Assembly: GCF_003610255.1 (NCBI RefSeq)
Contig: NZ_RAPS01000001.1
Span: 4,712,001 to 4,776,000, forward strand
Source of the DNA: Streptomyces sp. TLI_171
Lineage (GTDB): Bacteria; Actinomycetota; Actinomycetes; Streptomycetales; Streptomycetaceae
DNA length: 64,000 nucleotides
Direction: 5' to 3'
Part shown: positions 15,980-24,818 of the stretch, in pieces
Layout: the number at the start of each line of letters is the position of its first letter
How positions within the stretch are numbered: position 1 is the first letter of the stretch
Notes under the pieces: generated by a model
Told to the model about the DNA's origin: nothing
What the model saw: only the letters and a program-made list of their open reading frames with translations
Database searches by the model: none
Position numbers and translations under genes: made by a program

Positions 15980-17220
15980 TGACCCCCATGCAGACGCCCG
16001 CACCGGCCCGCCACCCCGACCACACCGGGGAGGACGGGCCGGACGGCCGTTGGACCACCTACCCCGGCGCGCCGGTGGACACCAAGCGCCAGCTGCTGGT
16101 CAAGCTCGCCTGGACCTCCGTCTGGGCGCTCTACCTGGCCTACCCCGTCCAGGACCTGACCACCGGTCAGCACACCCCGGCGGCGAGCGTCGCCGGAGCC
16201 GTCGCGCTGGCCGTCTTCCTGGCCGCGTACCTGTCGCTGGTCGTCATCCGCAACCGGCCGGGCCTGCCGCAGCCCACCCGGTACCTGCCGCTCGGACTGA
16301 TGGCCGCGATCGCCGTCACCACCTCGTACGCCCTCGGCGAGTCCTGGCTGACCCTGTTCACCTACACCTCGGTCTGCGCCGCGATCGTGCTGCCCGGGCG
16401 GTTCGGCTTCCTCGGGGTCCTCGCCAGCACCGGCCTCTTCGCGGTGGTCGGGCTCACCAGCCACGCCGACGCCGAGACCCTGATCGCCATCGGCCTGCCC
16501 TGCGTGCTGGCCGGCCTCGCCATGCTCGGCATGCAGCGCCTGGTCGCCACCATGCGGGAGCTGCGCGAGGCGAGGGCCGCCGTCGCGCACCTCGCCGCCT
16601 CCGAGGAACGGCTGCGACTGGCCCGCGACCTGCACGACCTGCTCGGCCACTCGCTCTCGCTGATCGCCATCAAGAGCGAACTCACCGGACGGCTGATGGA
16701 CGCCGGCAAGGCCGAGGACGCGCGCACCCAGGTCGCCGACATCGAACAGGTCGCCCGGCAGTCGCTGGCCGACGTGCGGAGCGCCGTCAGCGGCTTCCGC
16801 CGCCCCACCCTGCCGGTGGAACTCGCCGCCGCCCGCACCGCGCTGGCCGCCAGCCAGATCGAACTGGACGCCGACCCCCGGCTCGCCGAGGACCGCCCCG
16901 GACTCGGCGCGGAGGAGTCCGGCGTGCTCGCCTGGGCGCTGCGGGAGGCCGTCACCAACGTGGTCCGGCACGGCGCCGGCGCCACCCGCTGCGCCGTCCA
17001 CCTCGACGAGACCTGGGAGGAGGACGGCCGCTACGCCGTCCTGGAGATCGTCGACAACGGGCCCGGGCCCGGCAAGTCCGGCGCCGGCAACGGGCTGTCC
17101 GGGCTGAGCGAGCGGCTCGAACTGGTCGGCGGCCGCCTGCAGACCGGCCCCGCCAACCGCGGCAAGGGCTTCCGGCTGCGCGCCACGGTGCCGCTGCGCC
17201 CCGGCCCCAGCGGGCAATAG
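15976..17220 (+). CDS. Sensor histidine kinase, DesK/HisKA_3 type
   Basis: A 414-residue membrane kinase. Five hydrophobic segments (about residues 40-190) form an intramembrane sensor without a large outer domain. HisKA_3 follows, with phosphoacceptor His in RLARDLHDLLGHSLSL. The ATPase domain has the N box EAVTNVVRHG, G1 VDNGPGPG and G2 GNGLSGLSERLELVGG. The ATG at 15976 overlaps the permease stop; two further ATGs follow at 15979 and 15988. Its partner is the response regulator 9 bases downstream. Together with the exporter, it would sense membrane state or the exported compound. Confidence 0.92.
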   Translation: MMTPMQTPAPARHPDHTGEDGPDGRWTTYPGAPVDTKRQLLVKLAWTSVWALYLAYPVQDLTTGQHTPAASVAGAVALAVFLAAYLSLVVIRNRPGLPQPTRYLPLGLMAAIAVTTSYALGESWLTLFTYTSVCAAIVLPGRFGFLGVLASTGLFAVVGLTSHADAETLIAIGLPCVLAGLAMLGMQRLVATMRELREARAAVAHLAASEERLRLARDLHDLLGHSLSLIAIKSELTGRLMDAGKAEDARTQVADIEQVARQSLADVRSAVSGFRRPTLPVELAAARTALAASQIELDADPRLAEDRPGLGAEESGVLAWALREAVTNVVRHGAGATRCAVHLDETWEEDGRYAVLEIVDNGPGPGKSGAGNGLSGLSERLELVGGRLQTGPANRGKGFRLRATVPLRPGPSGQ

Positions 17221-17223
17221 GCT
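17218..17223 (+). promoter_or_regulatory. -10 box overlapping the kinase stop codon
   Basis: TAGGCT: the TAG is the stop codon of the histidine kinase, and the box ends 6 bases before the GTG of the response regulator. This matches the leaderless promoter pattern seen elsewhere in the window, and would allow the regulator to be made independently. Confidence 0.4.
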
Positions 17224-17229
17224 GCCCGC

Positions 17230-17859
17230 GTGACGGACGGAACGGGTGGACGACCGGTGCGAGTGCTGCTCGCCGAGGACCAGGGCATGGTGCGGGAGGC
17301 GCTCGCCGCGCTGCTCTCGCTGGAGGGCGACCTCGACGTCGTCGCGCAGGTCGCGCGCGGGGACGCCGTGCTGGCCGCGGTGACGGAGCACCAGGTCGAC
17401 GTCGCGGTGCTCGACATCGAGATGCCCGGCATGACCGGGATCGACGCCTGCGCGGAGATCCGCCGCGCCCGGCCGCAGACCAAGGTGGTCATCGCCACCA
17501 CCTTCGGACGGCCCGGCTACCTGCGCCGGGCGATGGAGTCCGGCGCCGACGCGTTCCTGGTCAAGGACGCGCCGGCGGCGCAACTCGCCGACGCCATCCG
17601 GCGGGTGCTGCGCGGCGAGAAGGTCATCGACCCGACCCTGGCCGCAGCGGCGCTCTCCGAAGGCGCGAATCCGCTCACCGGCCGCGAACGGGACGTCCTG
17701 GCCGCCGCCGCCGACGGCGCGGTCAACGCGGACATCGCCGCCCGGCTGCACCTCTCCGAGGGGACGGTGCGCAACTACCTGTCGATGGCCATCCAGAAGA
17801 CCGCGGCCCGCAACCGCGCCGAGGCGGTCCGGGTCGCCCGCGAGAAGGGCTGGCTGTGA
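17230..17859 (+). CDS. Response regulator, NarL/LuxR family (DesR-like)
   Basis: A 209-residue two-component regulator. The receiver domain has the acidic pocket (AEDQ), phosphoacceptor Asp62 in VLDIEMPG, and Lys112 in FLVKDAP. The C-terminal LuxR helix-turn-helix (about 145-200) reads NPLTGRERDVLAAAADGAVNADIAARLHLSEGTVRNYLS. It begins at a GTG (17230) 9 bases after the kinase gene. The likely target is the inverted repeat upstream of the exporter operon at 14222. The gene ends one base before the stop of the convergent SirB1-like gene. Confidence 0.92.
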   Translation: MTDGTGGRPVRVLLAEDQGMVREALAALLSLEGDLDVVAQVARGDAVLAAVTEHQVDVAVLDIEMPGMTGIDACAEIRRARPQTKVVIATTFGRPGYLRRAMESGADAFLVKDAPAAQLADAIRRVLRGEKVIDPTLAAAALSEGANPLTGRERDVLAAAADGAVNADIAARLHLSEGTVRNYLSMAIQKTAARNRAEAVRVAREKGWL

Positions 17860-17860
17860 G

Positions 17861-18778
17861 TCAGTTCATGCGGTGGCGAGCCGACCTGGCCTCCAGGCGG
17901 ACCTTCTCCGCGCTCTCCGGGTCGAAGGCGTCGAGGATCTCGGCGTAGGAGTCCATCTCGGCGGCGCCGGTCAGGAAGTCTCCGGTCTTGACCAGCAACT
18001 CTGCGCGTTCCAGCCGGAGTTGGGCGGGGTGGCGGGGGAGCAGCAGGGCCAGTTCGGCGGCCCAGAGCTGGGTGCGGGCGTGCTCGGGGCGGTCGGCGGC
18101 CCAGCGCCGGATGTTGCCCAGGACGCGCAGCACCAGGTCCAGCGGCTGCGCGGGGGTGAGCAGTTCGGGCGAGAAGGGGTGGCCGGAGGCGCCCACCAGG
18201 CGCTCGAGGTCGGGGACGTCGAGGATCCGGCCGCCGTGGAACGGATCGGCCAGCACGTACTCGTCGCCGCCGCCCGGCCCGCCGACGGCGACGATGAAGT
18301 GGCCGGGCAGGGCGATGCCGTGGACGGTGAGGCCGGCCCGGGCGGCGACCGCCGACCAGACCAGGGCCAGCATGATCGGCAGGCCGCGCCGGCGCCGCAG
18401 CACCTCCGGGAGCAGCGAGGACTCCAGGCGGCGGTAGTCGGACTGCCGGCCGTGGAAGCGCTCGCGGCCGCCGAGCACGGCGGCGAGCAGCGCGGCGGTC
18501 TCCTCCGGGCCGGTCGGACGGCGCTCGGCGACGGCCTGGCGGATGGCGGCGGCATGGCGGTCCAGCGCGGCCTGACAGGCGGTCAGGAGCTCGTCCAGAT
18601 CGGGTTGTTCGGCACTGTCGCCGGGGTCGCCGAGGGTGTGCTCGGCGGCGGCGAGCAGGCACAGCATCACCGGGTCGGGGCGTTCTGCCCTGGCCTCGGC
18701 TCGGAAGCGGGTTCGGCTCTGCTCGGTCACTGCGGCCTTCGGTTCAGCAGCGGTCGTGGCGCGGTTCAGGTGGTGCAC
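17861..18778 (-). CDS. Transglutaminase-like SirB1 family protein
   Basis: A 305-residue cytoplasmic protein. The SirB1 N-domain region contains SDYRRLESSLLPEVLRRRRGLPIMLALVWSAVA, followed by GIALPGHFIVAV and ADPFHGGRIL, the usual SirB1 order with His of the PGHF motif and Asp of ADPF. The catalytic Cys of true transglutaminases is not obvious. The C-terminus has tetratricopeptide-like helices. The GTG start lies one base after the stop of the GNAT gene, so the two are coupled. The function of the family is unknown; in enterobacteria the relative is linked to siroheme genes only by position. Confidence 0.85.
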   Translation of the reverse strand: MHHLNRATTAAEPKAAVTEQSRTRFRAEARAERPDPVMLCLLAAAEHTLGDPGDSAEQPDLDELLTACQAALDRHAAAIRQAVAERRPTGPEETAALLAAVLGGRERFHGRQSDYRRLESSLLPEVLRRRRGLPIMLALVWSAVAARAGLTVHGIALPGHFIVAVGGPGGGDEYVLADPFHGGRILDVPDLERLVGASGHPFSPELLTPAQPLDLVLRVLGNIRRWAADRPEHARTQLWAAELALLLPRHPAQLRLERAELLVKTGDFLTGAAEMDSYAEILDAFDPESAEKVRLEARSARHRMN

Positions 18779-18779
18779 G

Positions 18780-19787
18780 CTACCGCTGGGGAAGGCGGGC
18801 GTAGTGGTAAGTGTGACTGGTCGTGAAGCCCAGCCGGTCGTACAGCGCGATCGCGCCGCCGTTGTCGGCCTCGACCTGCAGGTACCCGCCGGTGGCGCCC
18901 TCCTCGGCGCCCCGGCCCGCGAGCTGGGCCATCACCGCGGTGGCCAGCCCCCGGCGGCGGGCCGCGGGGGCCACCTCGACCGCGCCGAAGCAGGCCCACG
19001 GGCCGTCGACCACCATCCGGCCGATGGCGAGCGGGGCGCCGTCCGGGCCGGGCACGTGGGCGAACCAGACCGAGGGGCCGCCGTGCAGCACCGCGGCGGC
19101 GGCCGCCTCCAGCGCGGGGTCGCCGCCCACCCGGCGGTACAGCGCCAGCCACCCGGGCCCGGCGGTGCGGGCCAGCCGGACGTCCGCGGGGCGGCCGGCG
19201 CGGGCCAGGTCGCCGAGCGGGGCGGTGCGCACCAGGGTGGGGGCCAGCGCCGCGCCGAGGCGGTCGAGCTCGGCGGCGAGTTCGGGCGGCGAGCCGGGGG
19301 AGACCACCTCGACGTACGCGGGCAGCGAGCGGGCCGCGTACCAGTCGCGCACCCGCTCCAGCGCCGCGTCCACCGGCAGGCCCGGATCGCCCAGCGCCTG
19401 GACCGAGTTGGCCCGGCGGGTGAACCCGGAGGAGGCCCGCAGCGTCCACTCGCCCAGCGGCTCCTGCTCGACGGCGGGCCAGCCGCGGGCGGCGATCCGC
19501 TGCAGGTCGATCGGGGAGACGGCGGGCGGCGGGGTGCGGCGGGCCGGGAAAGCCGGAACCGGTTTTCCGGCGACCAGCAGTTCGGCGGCGAACCGGATCG
19601 GGGCGCCGGCGCGCGGCTCCACCGTCAACCCGGCGCCGTCCCAACCGGTGAGCACGCCGATCACATCCCGGAACTGCGGACGGCCGTCCGCCACGCCGTC
19701 CAGACGGCGGACCGACACGCGTCGTCCCACGTCAGACGGGTCTATCCGGACCTCCGGACGCGACTCGAGCGGTACTCCGCCGGTCAT
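18780..19787 (-). CDS. GNAT family N-acetyltransferase with an N-terminal SH3-like domain
   Basis: A 335-residue cytoplasmic protein. The C-terminal GNAT fold shows VEVAPAARRRGLATAVMAQLAGRGAEEGATGGYLQVEADNGGAIALYDRLGF, with the acetyl-CoA loop RRRGLA. The N-terminal 80 residues (VRRLDGVADGRPQFRDVIGVLTGWDGAGLTVEPR) look like a small beta barrel. The start is the ATG at 19787, preceded by AGGAGGTG with 6-bp spacing; the upstream in-frame GTG overlaps that ribosome site. It is divergent from the ferredoxin gene and coupled to the SirB1-like gene. The acceptor substrate is unknown. Confidence 0.87.
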   Translation of the reverse strand: MTGGVPLESRPEVRIDPSDVGRRVSVRRLDGVADGRPQFRDVIGVLTGWDGAGLTVEPRAGAPIRFAAELLVAGKPVPAFPARRTPPPAVSPIDLQRIAARGWPAVEQEPLGEWTLRASSGFTRRANSVQALGDPGLPVDAALERVRDWYAARSLPAYVEVVSPGSPPELAAELDRLGAALAPTLVRTAPLGDLARAGRPADVRLARTAGPGWLALYRRVGGDPALEAAAAAVLHGGPSVWFAHVPGPDGAPLAIGRMVVDGPWACFGAVEVAPAARRRGLATAVMAQLAGRGAEEGATGGYLQVEADNGGAIALYDRLGFTTSHTYHYARLPQR

Positions 19788-19826
19788 CAACGGCACCTCC
19801 TGTGCATTTGCAGTCCCCGACCCGCG

Positions 19827-19832
19827 ATACTA
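19827..19832 (-). promoter_or_regulatory. -10 box for the GNAT gene
   Basis: TAGTAT on the minus strand, 39 bases before the ATG at 19787, a good actinobacterial -10. No convincing -35 was seen. Confidence 0.4.
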
Positions 19833-19915
19833 GGGGCGGGCATCGACGACGCCGCGCGCAACCGCGCGACCGAGTAAACAGTAGGGCGGCAGCCCTTCCG
19901 AGGAGGAACGACAGC

Positions 19916-20242
19916 GTGACCTACGTCATCGCGCAGCCTTGTGTCGACGTCAAGGACAAGGCGTGCATCGAAGAGTGCCCCGTCGACTGCATCTACGAGG
20001 GTGAGCGCTCCCTCTACATCCACCCGGACGAGTGCGTCGACTGCGGTGCGTGCGAGCCGGTCTGCCCGGTCGAGGCGATCTTCTACGAGGACGACACTCC
20101 GGAGGAGTGGAAGGACTACTACAAGGCGAACGTCGAGTTCTTCGACGACCTGGGCTCGCCCGGCGGCGCCTCCAAGCTCGGCCTGATCGAGCGCGACCAC
20201 CCGTTCATCGCCGCGCTGCCCCCGCAGAACGCCGACCACTGA
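19916..20242 (+). CDS. fdxA: 7Fe ferredoxin (3Fe-4S/4Fe-4S)
   Basis: A 108-residue soluble electron carrier. Cys9, Cys17 and Cys50 would bind the 3Fe-4S cluster and Cys21, Cys40, Cys43 and Cys46 the 4Fe-4S cluster (C-x7-C-x3-CP and CVDCGACEPVCP). The rest matches actinobacterial FdxA/FdxC (IYEGERSLYIHPDECVDCG). The GTG at 19916 has AGGAGG 9 bases before it. It is followed by dapC after 17 bases, the same order as fdxC and the aminotransferase in Mycobacterium (from memory). Likely partners are P450s or oxidoreductases elsewhere in the genome. Confidence 0.95.
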   Translation: MTYVIAQPCVDVKDKACIEECPVDCIYEGERSLYIHPDECVDCGACEPVCPVEAIFYEDDTPEEWKDYYKANVEFFDDLGSPGGASKLGLIERDHPFIAALPPQNADH

Positions 20243-20259
20243 TCGGTGGCATCCACGCT

Positions 20260-21405
20260 GTGAGCACCAACGACAGCACGCACGCGCCGTTCCCGGGCCA
20301 CCCGGGGGCGGCGCGCCGCGCATCCGACCGCCTGCCGGTCTTCCCCTGGGACAGGCTCGAACCGTACAAGCGCACCGCCGAGGCCCACCCGGACGGGCTG
20401 TGCGACTTCTCCGTCGGCACCCCCGTCGACCCGGTGCCGGAGCTGATCCAGCGGGCGCTGGCCGCGCACACCGACACGCCCGGCTACCCCACGGTGTGGG
20501 GCCCGCTGTCGCTGCGCGGCGCCATCGCCGGCTGGCTGAACCGCCGCTGCGGCGCCGAGATCGGCCCCGAGGCGGTGCTGCCCACCGTCGGCTCCAAGGA
20601 GCTGGTGGCCTGGCTGCCCGGCCAGCTCGGCCTCGGCCCCGGCGACCAGGTCGCCTACCCCCGGCTCGCCTACCCCACCTACGAGGTCGGCGCGCTGCTC
20701 TGCGGCGCCGAGCCGGTCGCCTACGAGGACGTCGAGGAGCTCGACGGCTCCAAGGTCCGGCTGCTCTGGCTGAACTCGCCGTCCAACCCGACCGGGCGAG
20801 TGCTGGACGCCGCCGAGCTGCGCCGCGCCGTCGAGTGGGCCCGGGCCCACCGGGTGCTGCTGGTCAGCGACGAGTGCTACCTCGAACTCGGCTGGGACGC
20901 CGAGCCGGTGTCGGTGCTCAACCCCGCCGTGTGCGGCGGCTCGCACGAGGGCCTGCTGGCCGTGCACTCGCTCTCCAAGCGCTCCAACCTGGCCGGCTAC
21001 CGGGCGTCCTTCGTGGCCGGTGACCCGGTGGTGGTCCGGGAGCTCCTGGAGGTCCGCAAGCACGGCGGCATGATCGTGCCCGCGCCGGTGCAGGCGGCCA
21101 CCGCCGCCGCGCTCGCCGACGACGCGCACGTGGCCGAGCAGCGGGCCCGCTACGCCCAGCGGCGCAGCGCCCTGCGGGCCGCGCTGGAGGCGTACGGGTT
21201 CCGGATCGAGCACTCCGAGGCGAGCCTGTACCTGTGGGCGACCCAGGACCGGCCGTGCTGGGAGACGGTGGCCGAACTCGCCGCGCTGGGCATCCTGGTG
21301 GCCCCCGGCGACTTCTACGGCCCGGCCGGCGACCGGTTCGTGCGGGTGGCGTTCACCGCCACCGACGAGCGGGTGGCCGCGGCCGTGGAGCGGCTCAAGC
21401 GCTGA
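20260..21405 (+). CDS. dapC: N-succinyldiaminopimelate aminotransferase (lysine/meso-DAP pathway)
   Basis: A 381-residue class I/II PLP aminotransferase. The PLP Lys is Lys240 (HSLSKRSNLAGYR); the family signature NSPSNPTG is at 172-179 and SDECYLEL at 203-210. The sequence DFSVGTPVDPVPE and YPTVWG near the start match actinobacterial DapC, which converts N-succinyl-2-amino-6-ketopimelate to N-succinyl-LL-DAP. The GTG at 20260 starts a Ser/Thr-rich leader 17 bases after fdxA. dapE, two steps later in the pathway, is encoded at 23682. A strong terminator follows. Confidence 0.9.
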   Translation: MSTNDSTHAPFPGHPGAARRASDRLPVFPWDRLEPYKRTAEAHPDGLCDFSVGTPVDPVPELIQRALAAHTDTPGYPTVWGPLSLRGAIAGWLNRRCGAEIGPEAVLPTVGSKELVAWLPGQLGLGPGDQVAYPRLAYPTYEVGALLCGAEPVAYEDVEELDGSKVRLLWLNSPSNPTGRVLDAAELRRAVEWARAHRVLLVSDECYLELGWDAEPVSVLNPAVCGGSHEGLLAVHSLSKRSNLAGYRASFVAGDPVVVRELLEVRKHGGMIVPAPVQAATAAALADDAHVAEQRARYAQRRSALRAALEAYGFRIEHSEASLYLWATQDRPCWETVAELAALGILVAPGDFYGPAGDRFVRVAFTATDERVAAAVERLKR

Positions 21406-21423
21406 CCCGCCGTCAGGGCGTGC

Positions 21424-21457
21424 GGAAGGGGCGGAGCCGGCCGGCTCCGCCCCTTCC
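21424..21457. terminator. Bidirectional terminator between convergent genes
   Basis: A perfect inverted repeat of 17+17 bases without spacer (GGAAGGGGCGGAGCCGG and complement), between dapC (plus) and the secreted-protein gene (minus). It should serve both strands. Confidence 0.75.
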
Positions 21458-21475
21458 CGTTCACCCGGTGCGGGG

Positions 21476-22198
21476 TCAGCCGATCGGCAGGCCGCCGCCG
21501 CCCACGCCGCCGAGCAGGCCGCCGACCGGGCCGAGCGCGCCGGTCAGGCCGCCGAGCGGGCTGTCGCCGCCCAGCCCGGGCATGCCGCCCAGCCGGTTGG
21601 CGGACTCGTGCTCGGTCAGGCCGGCGACGGCGCCGGCGACCGGCAGCGACTGGACGACGCCGGTGACCGGGCCGAGCTTGTCGGCGGCCGGCAGGCCCTG
21701 GGTCAGCTTGTCGGCCGGCAGGCCCTTGGTGACGGTGCCGAGCGGGCTGGCGGTGGCCTTGTGGGCGGCCGGGACGACCTTGTCGGCGACCGCGGGGCCG
21801 ACCTTCTCCTCGACCGCGGGGGCCAGCCGGTCGGAGAGCATGCCGACCGCGCCGGTCAGCTGGCCGGCCTTGCCGACCGGGCCGAGCTTGCCGAGCGCGT
21901 CGTCGGTGGAGGGCAGGCTGTGCGCCACGGTGTTGCCGGCCGCGTCACCGGCCGCCGGGCCGCCCGCCGCCAGGGTCGCGGCGCCGGTGGTGCCGACCAT
22001 CTGGCCGAGCTCGTGGGTCGCCCCCTGCACCGCGTCGCCCGAGTTGGGGACGTCGGCCAGCTTGGTCACGCCGGCGCCCAGGTCGGTCTGCGGCACCACC
22101 TCGGTGGCGGAGGCGGCGCCCGCGGCCGCCAGCGGGGCCGCCGTGGCGGCGACCAGCAGGGCGGCCTGGGCGATCCGGCGCGTGAGGGGGAGGGACAT
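21476..22198 (-). CDS. Secreted Ala/Gly/Val-rich protein of unknown function
   Basis: A 240-residue exported protein. The signal peptide MSLPLTRRIAQAALLVAATAAPLAAAGAASA has a basic start and an ASA cleavage site near residue 31; no lipobox. The mature part has loose repeats with VGP/LGP and KLxxGLPAADKL, probably amphipathic helices, and ends in a glycine-rich tail (GGLTGALGPVGGLLGG). It has no catalytic motif. The ATG at 22198 has TAGGAG six bases upstream. Homologues are, as I recall, often mislabelled ATP-binding protein in Streptomyces; no nucleotide-binding motif is present here. Confidence 0.75.
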   Translation of the reverse strand: MSLPLTRRIAQAALLVAATAAPLAAAGAASATEVVPQTDLGAGVTKLADVPNSGDAVQGATHELGQMVGTTGAATLAAGGPAAGDAAGNTVAHSLPSTDDALGKLGPVGKAGQLTGAVGMLSDRLAPAVEEKVGPAVADKVVPAAHKATASPLGTVTKGLPADKLTQGLPAADKLGPVTGVVQSLPVAGAVAGLTEHESANRLGGMPGLGGDSPLGGLTGALGPVGGLLGGVGGGGLPIG

Positions 22199-22560
22199 GG
22201 TGCTCCTAAGAGGTGAGGTCAACGGTCCGCAGGGCGGGCGGCGGTGGGGCGTTCCGTCCGGCGGGCGACGTGTATGACCGCAAGAGCACCGGGAAGGTTT
22301 CGGCCGGTCAAGGTCAAGGGTTGGCAAAGATCGGACGATCCTTTTTCGGACCCCGCGGAACTCGCGCCCCGGCGCAGGGCCCTGAAAAACCGTCACTTCC
22401 CTTGCGGGCCGGGCCGACGGGGGACCACCGGCGCACCGGTGCGGGGCCGCCCGACCGGGCCGTTCCCGTCAGCGGGCGTTGACCCGAATCACCCGCCGGG
22501 CGGTCACCCGCGCACCAGTGCGTCAACGCACCGTCAGGGCGCGCACCACCCGTGGACGGC
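22199..22560. other. Intergenic region, 362 bases
   Basis: Holds the leader of the secreted protein gene (RBS TAGGAG) and the 3' region of the lysozyme-like gene. Small GC-rich inverted repeats occur (for example CGCACCGGTGCG near 22432) but no strong terminator or clear promoter was found. I see no gene in it. Confidence 0.4.
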
Positions 22561-23508
22561 TCACTTCCCGGCCGGCGCGCCCAGCGTCACCAGCACCCGG
22601 TCGGACGGGGCGACCGCCAGCGGCTTCCAGCCGTCGTTCGGCCGGTCCACCCGCCACACCTTGCCGTCGTACGCGACCTGGCCGATGCCCAGGTCCGCCG
22701 CCCGGGCCACCGCCCAGTGCGCCAGCGCCCACCCGGTCTGCGCCGCACCGCCGGAGCCGGCCGTGCTCGCCGTCACCTGCGGGCTGAACGCCAGCACCTC
22801 GCGCGGGTCCTTCGCCGGCTTCGCGTCCGGACCCACCGCCACCGCCTTGCCGAACTCCCGGCGCACGCGCTCCTCCACACCCGCCGGCGAGGCCGCCGCG
22901 TCGGGCGCGGGCAACTCGTGCACCACGCAGTTCAGCGAGGCCGGCTCACGGCCCGTCAGCACCGCGGACAGCAGCATGGCACTGCCCTCGTGCTTGGCGT
23001 ACGCCTGCGGGTAGCCGCTGCGCTGCACCTGCTGGGCGGCGTCGGTCAGCGGCATCTGCGCGTACCCGTTCACCTTCACCAGCGCGTCCAGGAACTTGTT
23101 GGTGGAGTACACCGGGTCCATGATCTGCTCGACCGTGCCCCAGCCCTGCGAGGGCCGCTGCTGGAACAGGCCCACCGAGTCCCGGTCGCCGCCCTCCAGG
23201 TTGCGCAGCTTCGACTCCTGGATCGCCGTCGCCAGCGAGATGGTCACCGCCCGCTCCGGCAGCCCGCGGGACATCGCCACCGCGGTGATGGTCGCCGCGT
23301 TGGCCGCCGCCGGCAGCTCCAGCGTCCCCGAACCGCCCGCCGTGGTGATCTTGCAGCCCTCGTCCGGCACCGTGATCTTGTCCCGGTTCAGCCACACCAC
23401 CAGCGCGCCGACCACCGCCAGCGCGAGCAGCCCGACCAGCACCCGCCGCCACGGCCGCCGTCGGCGCGCGGACCCACGGCCCTCCGAGTACCCGGCGTCT
23501 GTGGCCAC
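22561..23508 (-). CDS. Membrane-anchored lysozyme/transglycosylase-like protein
   Basis: A 315-residue type II membrane protein. A basic stretch ([13 protein letters not shown]) precedes one helix ([17 protein letters not shown]). The outer part contains [31 protein letters not shown] and later [14 protein letters not shown], the pattern of lytic-transglycosylase or lysozyme-like folds (catalytic Glu in the AIQESKL segment). This supports cleavage of glycan strands, or at least a wall-binding lysozyme fold. The GTG at 23508 is chosen because of the AAGGAG 11 bases upstream; an ATG at 23541 has no ribosome site. Older annotations of relatives as heavy-metal transporter have no support here. 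Confidence 0.78.
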   Translation of the reverse strand: MATDAGYSEGRGSARRRRPWRRVLVGLLALAVVGALVVWLNRDKITVPDEGCKITTAGGSGTLELPAAANAATITAVAMSRGLPERAVTISLATAIQESKLRNLEGGDRDSVGLFQQRPSQGWGTVEQIMDPVYSTNKFLDALVKVNGYAQMPLTDAAQQVQRSGYPQAYAKHEGSAMLLSAVLTGREPASLNCVVHELPAPDAAASPAGVEERVRREFGKAVAVGPDAKPAKDPREVLAFSPQVTASTAGSGGAAQTGWALAHWAVARAADLGIGQVAYDGKVWRVDRPNDGWKPLAVAPSDRVLVTLGAPAGK

Positions 23509-23668
23509 GGCCTGCCCCTCTCCTTCGTGCTGCTGTCGCATCGGTCCTGGTCCGGCGCGCGGCCGTTCGCGGACACCGTAACCGCTCGGACGGCCGTACG
23601 GGTCCGCGCGGTTGCGCGGACCCCCGCGCGGCCGTCGCGGCTCTGTCGGAAAGGCGCCGCCCTGTCGA

Positions 23669-23674
23669 TAAGGT
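23669..23674 (+). promoter_or_regulatory. -10 box of a leaderless dapE promoter
   Basis: TAAGGT followed by GGCCGCC and the ATG at 23682, the same 7-base spacing as at mshB and the S9 peptidase. Confidence 0.6.
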
Positions 23675-23681
23675 GGCCGCC

Positions 23682-24755
23682 ATGAGCAGCCCGAACGAGC
23701 CCCTCGACCTGACCCTCGACGGCGGAGCGCTGACCGCCCGCCTGGTCGACTTCCCGTCCGTCAGCGGCGAGGAGACCGCGCTCGCGGACGCCGTCGAGAC
23801 CGCGCTCCGGGCCTACCCGCACCTCACGGTCGACCGGTACGGCAACAACGTGGTCGCCCGCACCCACCTCGGCCGGTCCGAGCGGGTGGTGCTCGCCGGG
23901 CACCTGGACACCGTGCCGATCGCCGACAACGTCCCGTCCCGGGTCGAGGGCGACCTGCTCTACGGCTGCGGCACCTCCGACATGAAGTCCGGCGTCGCCG
24001 TGCAGCTGCGGCTCGCCGCCACCCTCACCGAGGCCAACCGCGACGTCAGCTACGTCTTCTACGACTGCGAGGAGGTCGAGGCCACCCGCAACGGCCTCGG
24101 CCACCTGTTCGCCACCCACCCCGACTGGCTGGCCGGCGACTTCGCGGTGCTGATGGAGCCCAGCGGCGCCGTCGTCGAGGGCGGCTGCCAGGGCAGCCTG
24201 CGCGCCGACATCACGCTCACCGGCGTCCGCGCCCACGCCGCCCGCAGCTGGCTCGGCGACAACGCCATCCACAAGGCCGCCGAGGTGCTGCGCCGGCTCG
24301 CCGAGTACCAGCCGCGCCGGGTGGAGATCGACGGCCTGGAGTACCGCGAGGGCCTGAACGCCACCCGGATCGACGGCGGGGTGGCCGGCAACGTCATCCC
24401 CGACGAGTGCAAGATCCACGTGGCCTTCCGGTTCGCGCCCGACCGCAGCCTGGAGGAGGCCGAGACGCACCTCCGCTCGGTCTTCGAGGGCTACCAGCTG
24501 GACATCGTCGACGCCTCGCCCGCCGCCCTGCCCGGCCTCGGGCTGCCCGCCGCCCGGGACTTCCTGGCCGCGGTCGGCGGCGAGCCCCGCGCCAAGTTCG
24601 GCTGGACCGACGTCGCCCGGTTCTCCGCGCACGGCGTCCCCGCCGTCAACTACGGCCCCGGCGACCCGAACCTGGCCCACAAGCGCGAGGAGCACTGCTC
24701 GCTCGCCGCGATCGCCGAGGTCGAGCTGCGCCTGCGGGACTGGCTCACCAAGTAG
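23682..24755 (+). CDS. dapE: Succinyl-diaminopimelate desuccinylase
   Basis: A 357-residue M20 metallopeptidase that hydrolyses N-succinyl-LL-DAP to LL-DAP and succinate in lysine and peptidoglycan precursor synthesis. Metal ligands and catalytic residues are visible: His74 and Asp76 (AGHLDTVP), Asp100 ([10 protein letters not shown]), Glu130/Glu131 ([11 protein letters not shown]), Glu159 (LMEPSG) and the C-terminal His in HKREEHCS. The ATG at 23682 follows TAAGGT by 7 bases; a GTG 9 bases earlier overlaps that box and is less likely. It is followed by the LOG-family gene, as dapE is followed nearby by a LOG gene in Mycobacterium (from memory). Confidence 0.93.
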   Translation: MSSPNEPLDLTLDGGALTARLVDFPSVSGEETALADAVETALRAYPHLTVDRYGNNVVARTHLGRSERVVLAGHLDTVPIADNVPSRVEGDLLYGCGTSDMKSGVAVQLRLAATLTEANRDVSYVFYDCEEVEATRNGLGHLFATHPDWLAGDFAVLMEPSGAVVEGGCQGSLRADITLTGVRAHAARSWLGDNAIHKAAEVLRRLAEYQPRRVEIDGLEYREGLNATRIDGGVAGNVIPDECKIHVAFRFAPDRSLEEAETHLRSVFEGYQLDIVDASPAALPGLGLPAARDFLAAVGGEPRAKFGWTDVARFSAHGVPAVNYGPGDPNLAHKREEHCSLAAIAEVELRLRDWLTK

Positions 24756-24806
24756 CCCTCGCCCAGCCGTTTTCCGTTGTTCCCCGGAAAGTTGCCTCGT
24801 CAGGCG

Positions 24807-24812
24807 TAGGGT
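24807..24812 (+). promoter_or_regulatory. -10 box of a leaderless promoter (LOG-family gene)
   Basis: TAGGGT, 6 bases before the ATG at 24819. Confidence 0.55.
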
Positions 24813-24818
24813 TTCGTC

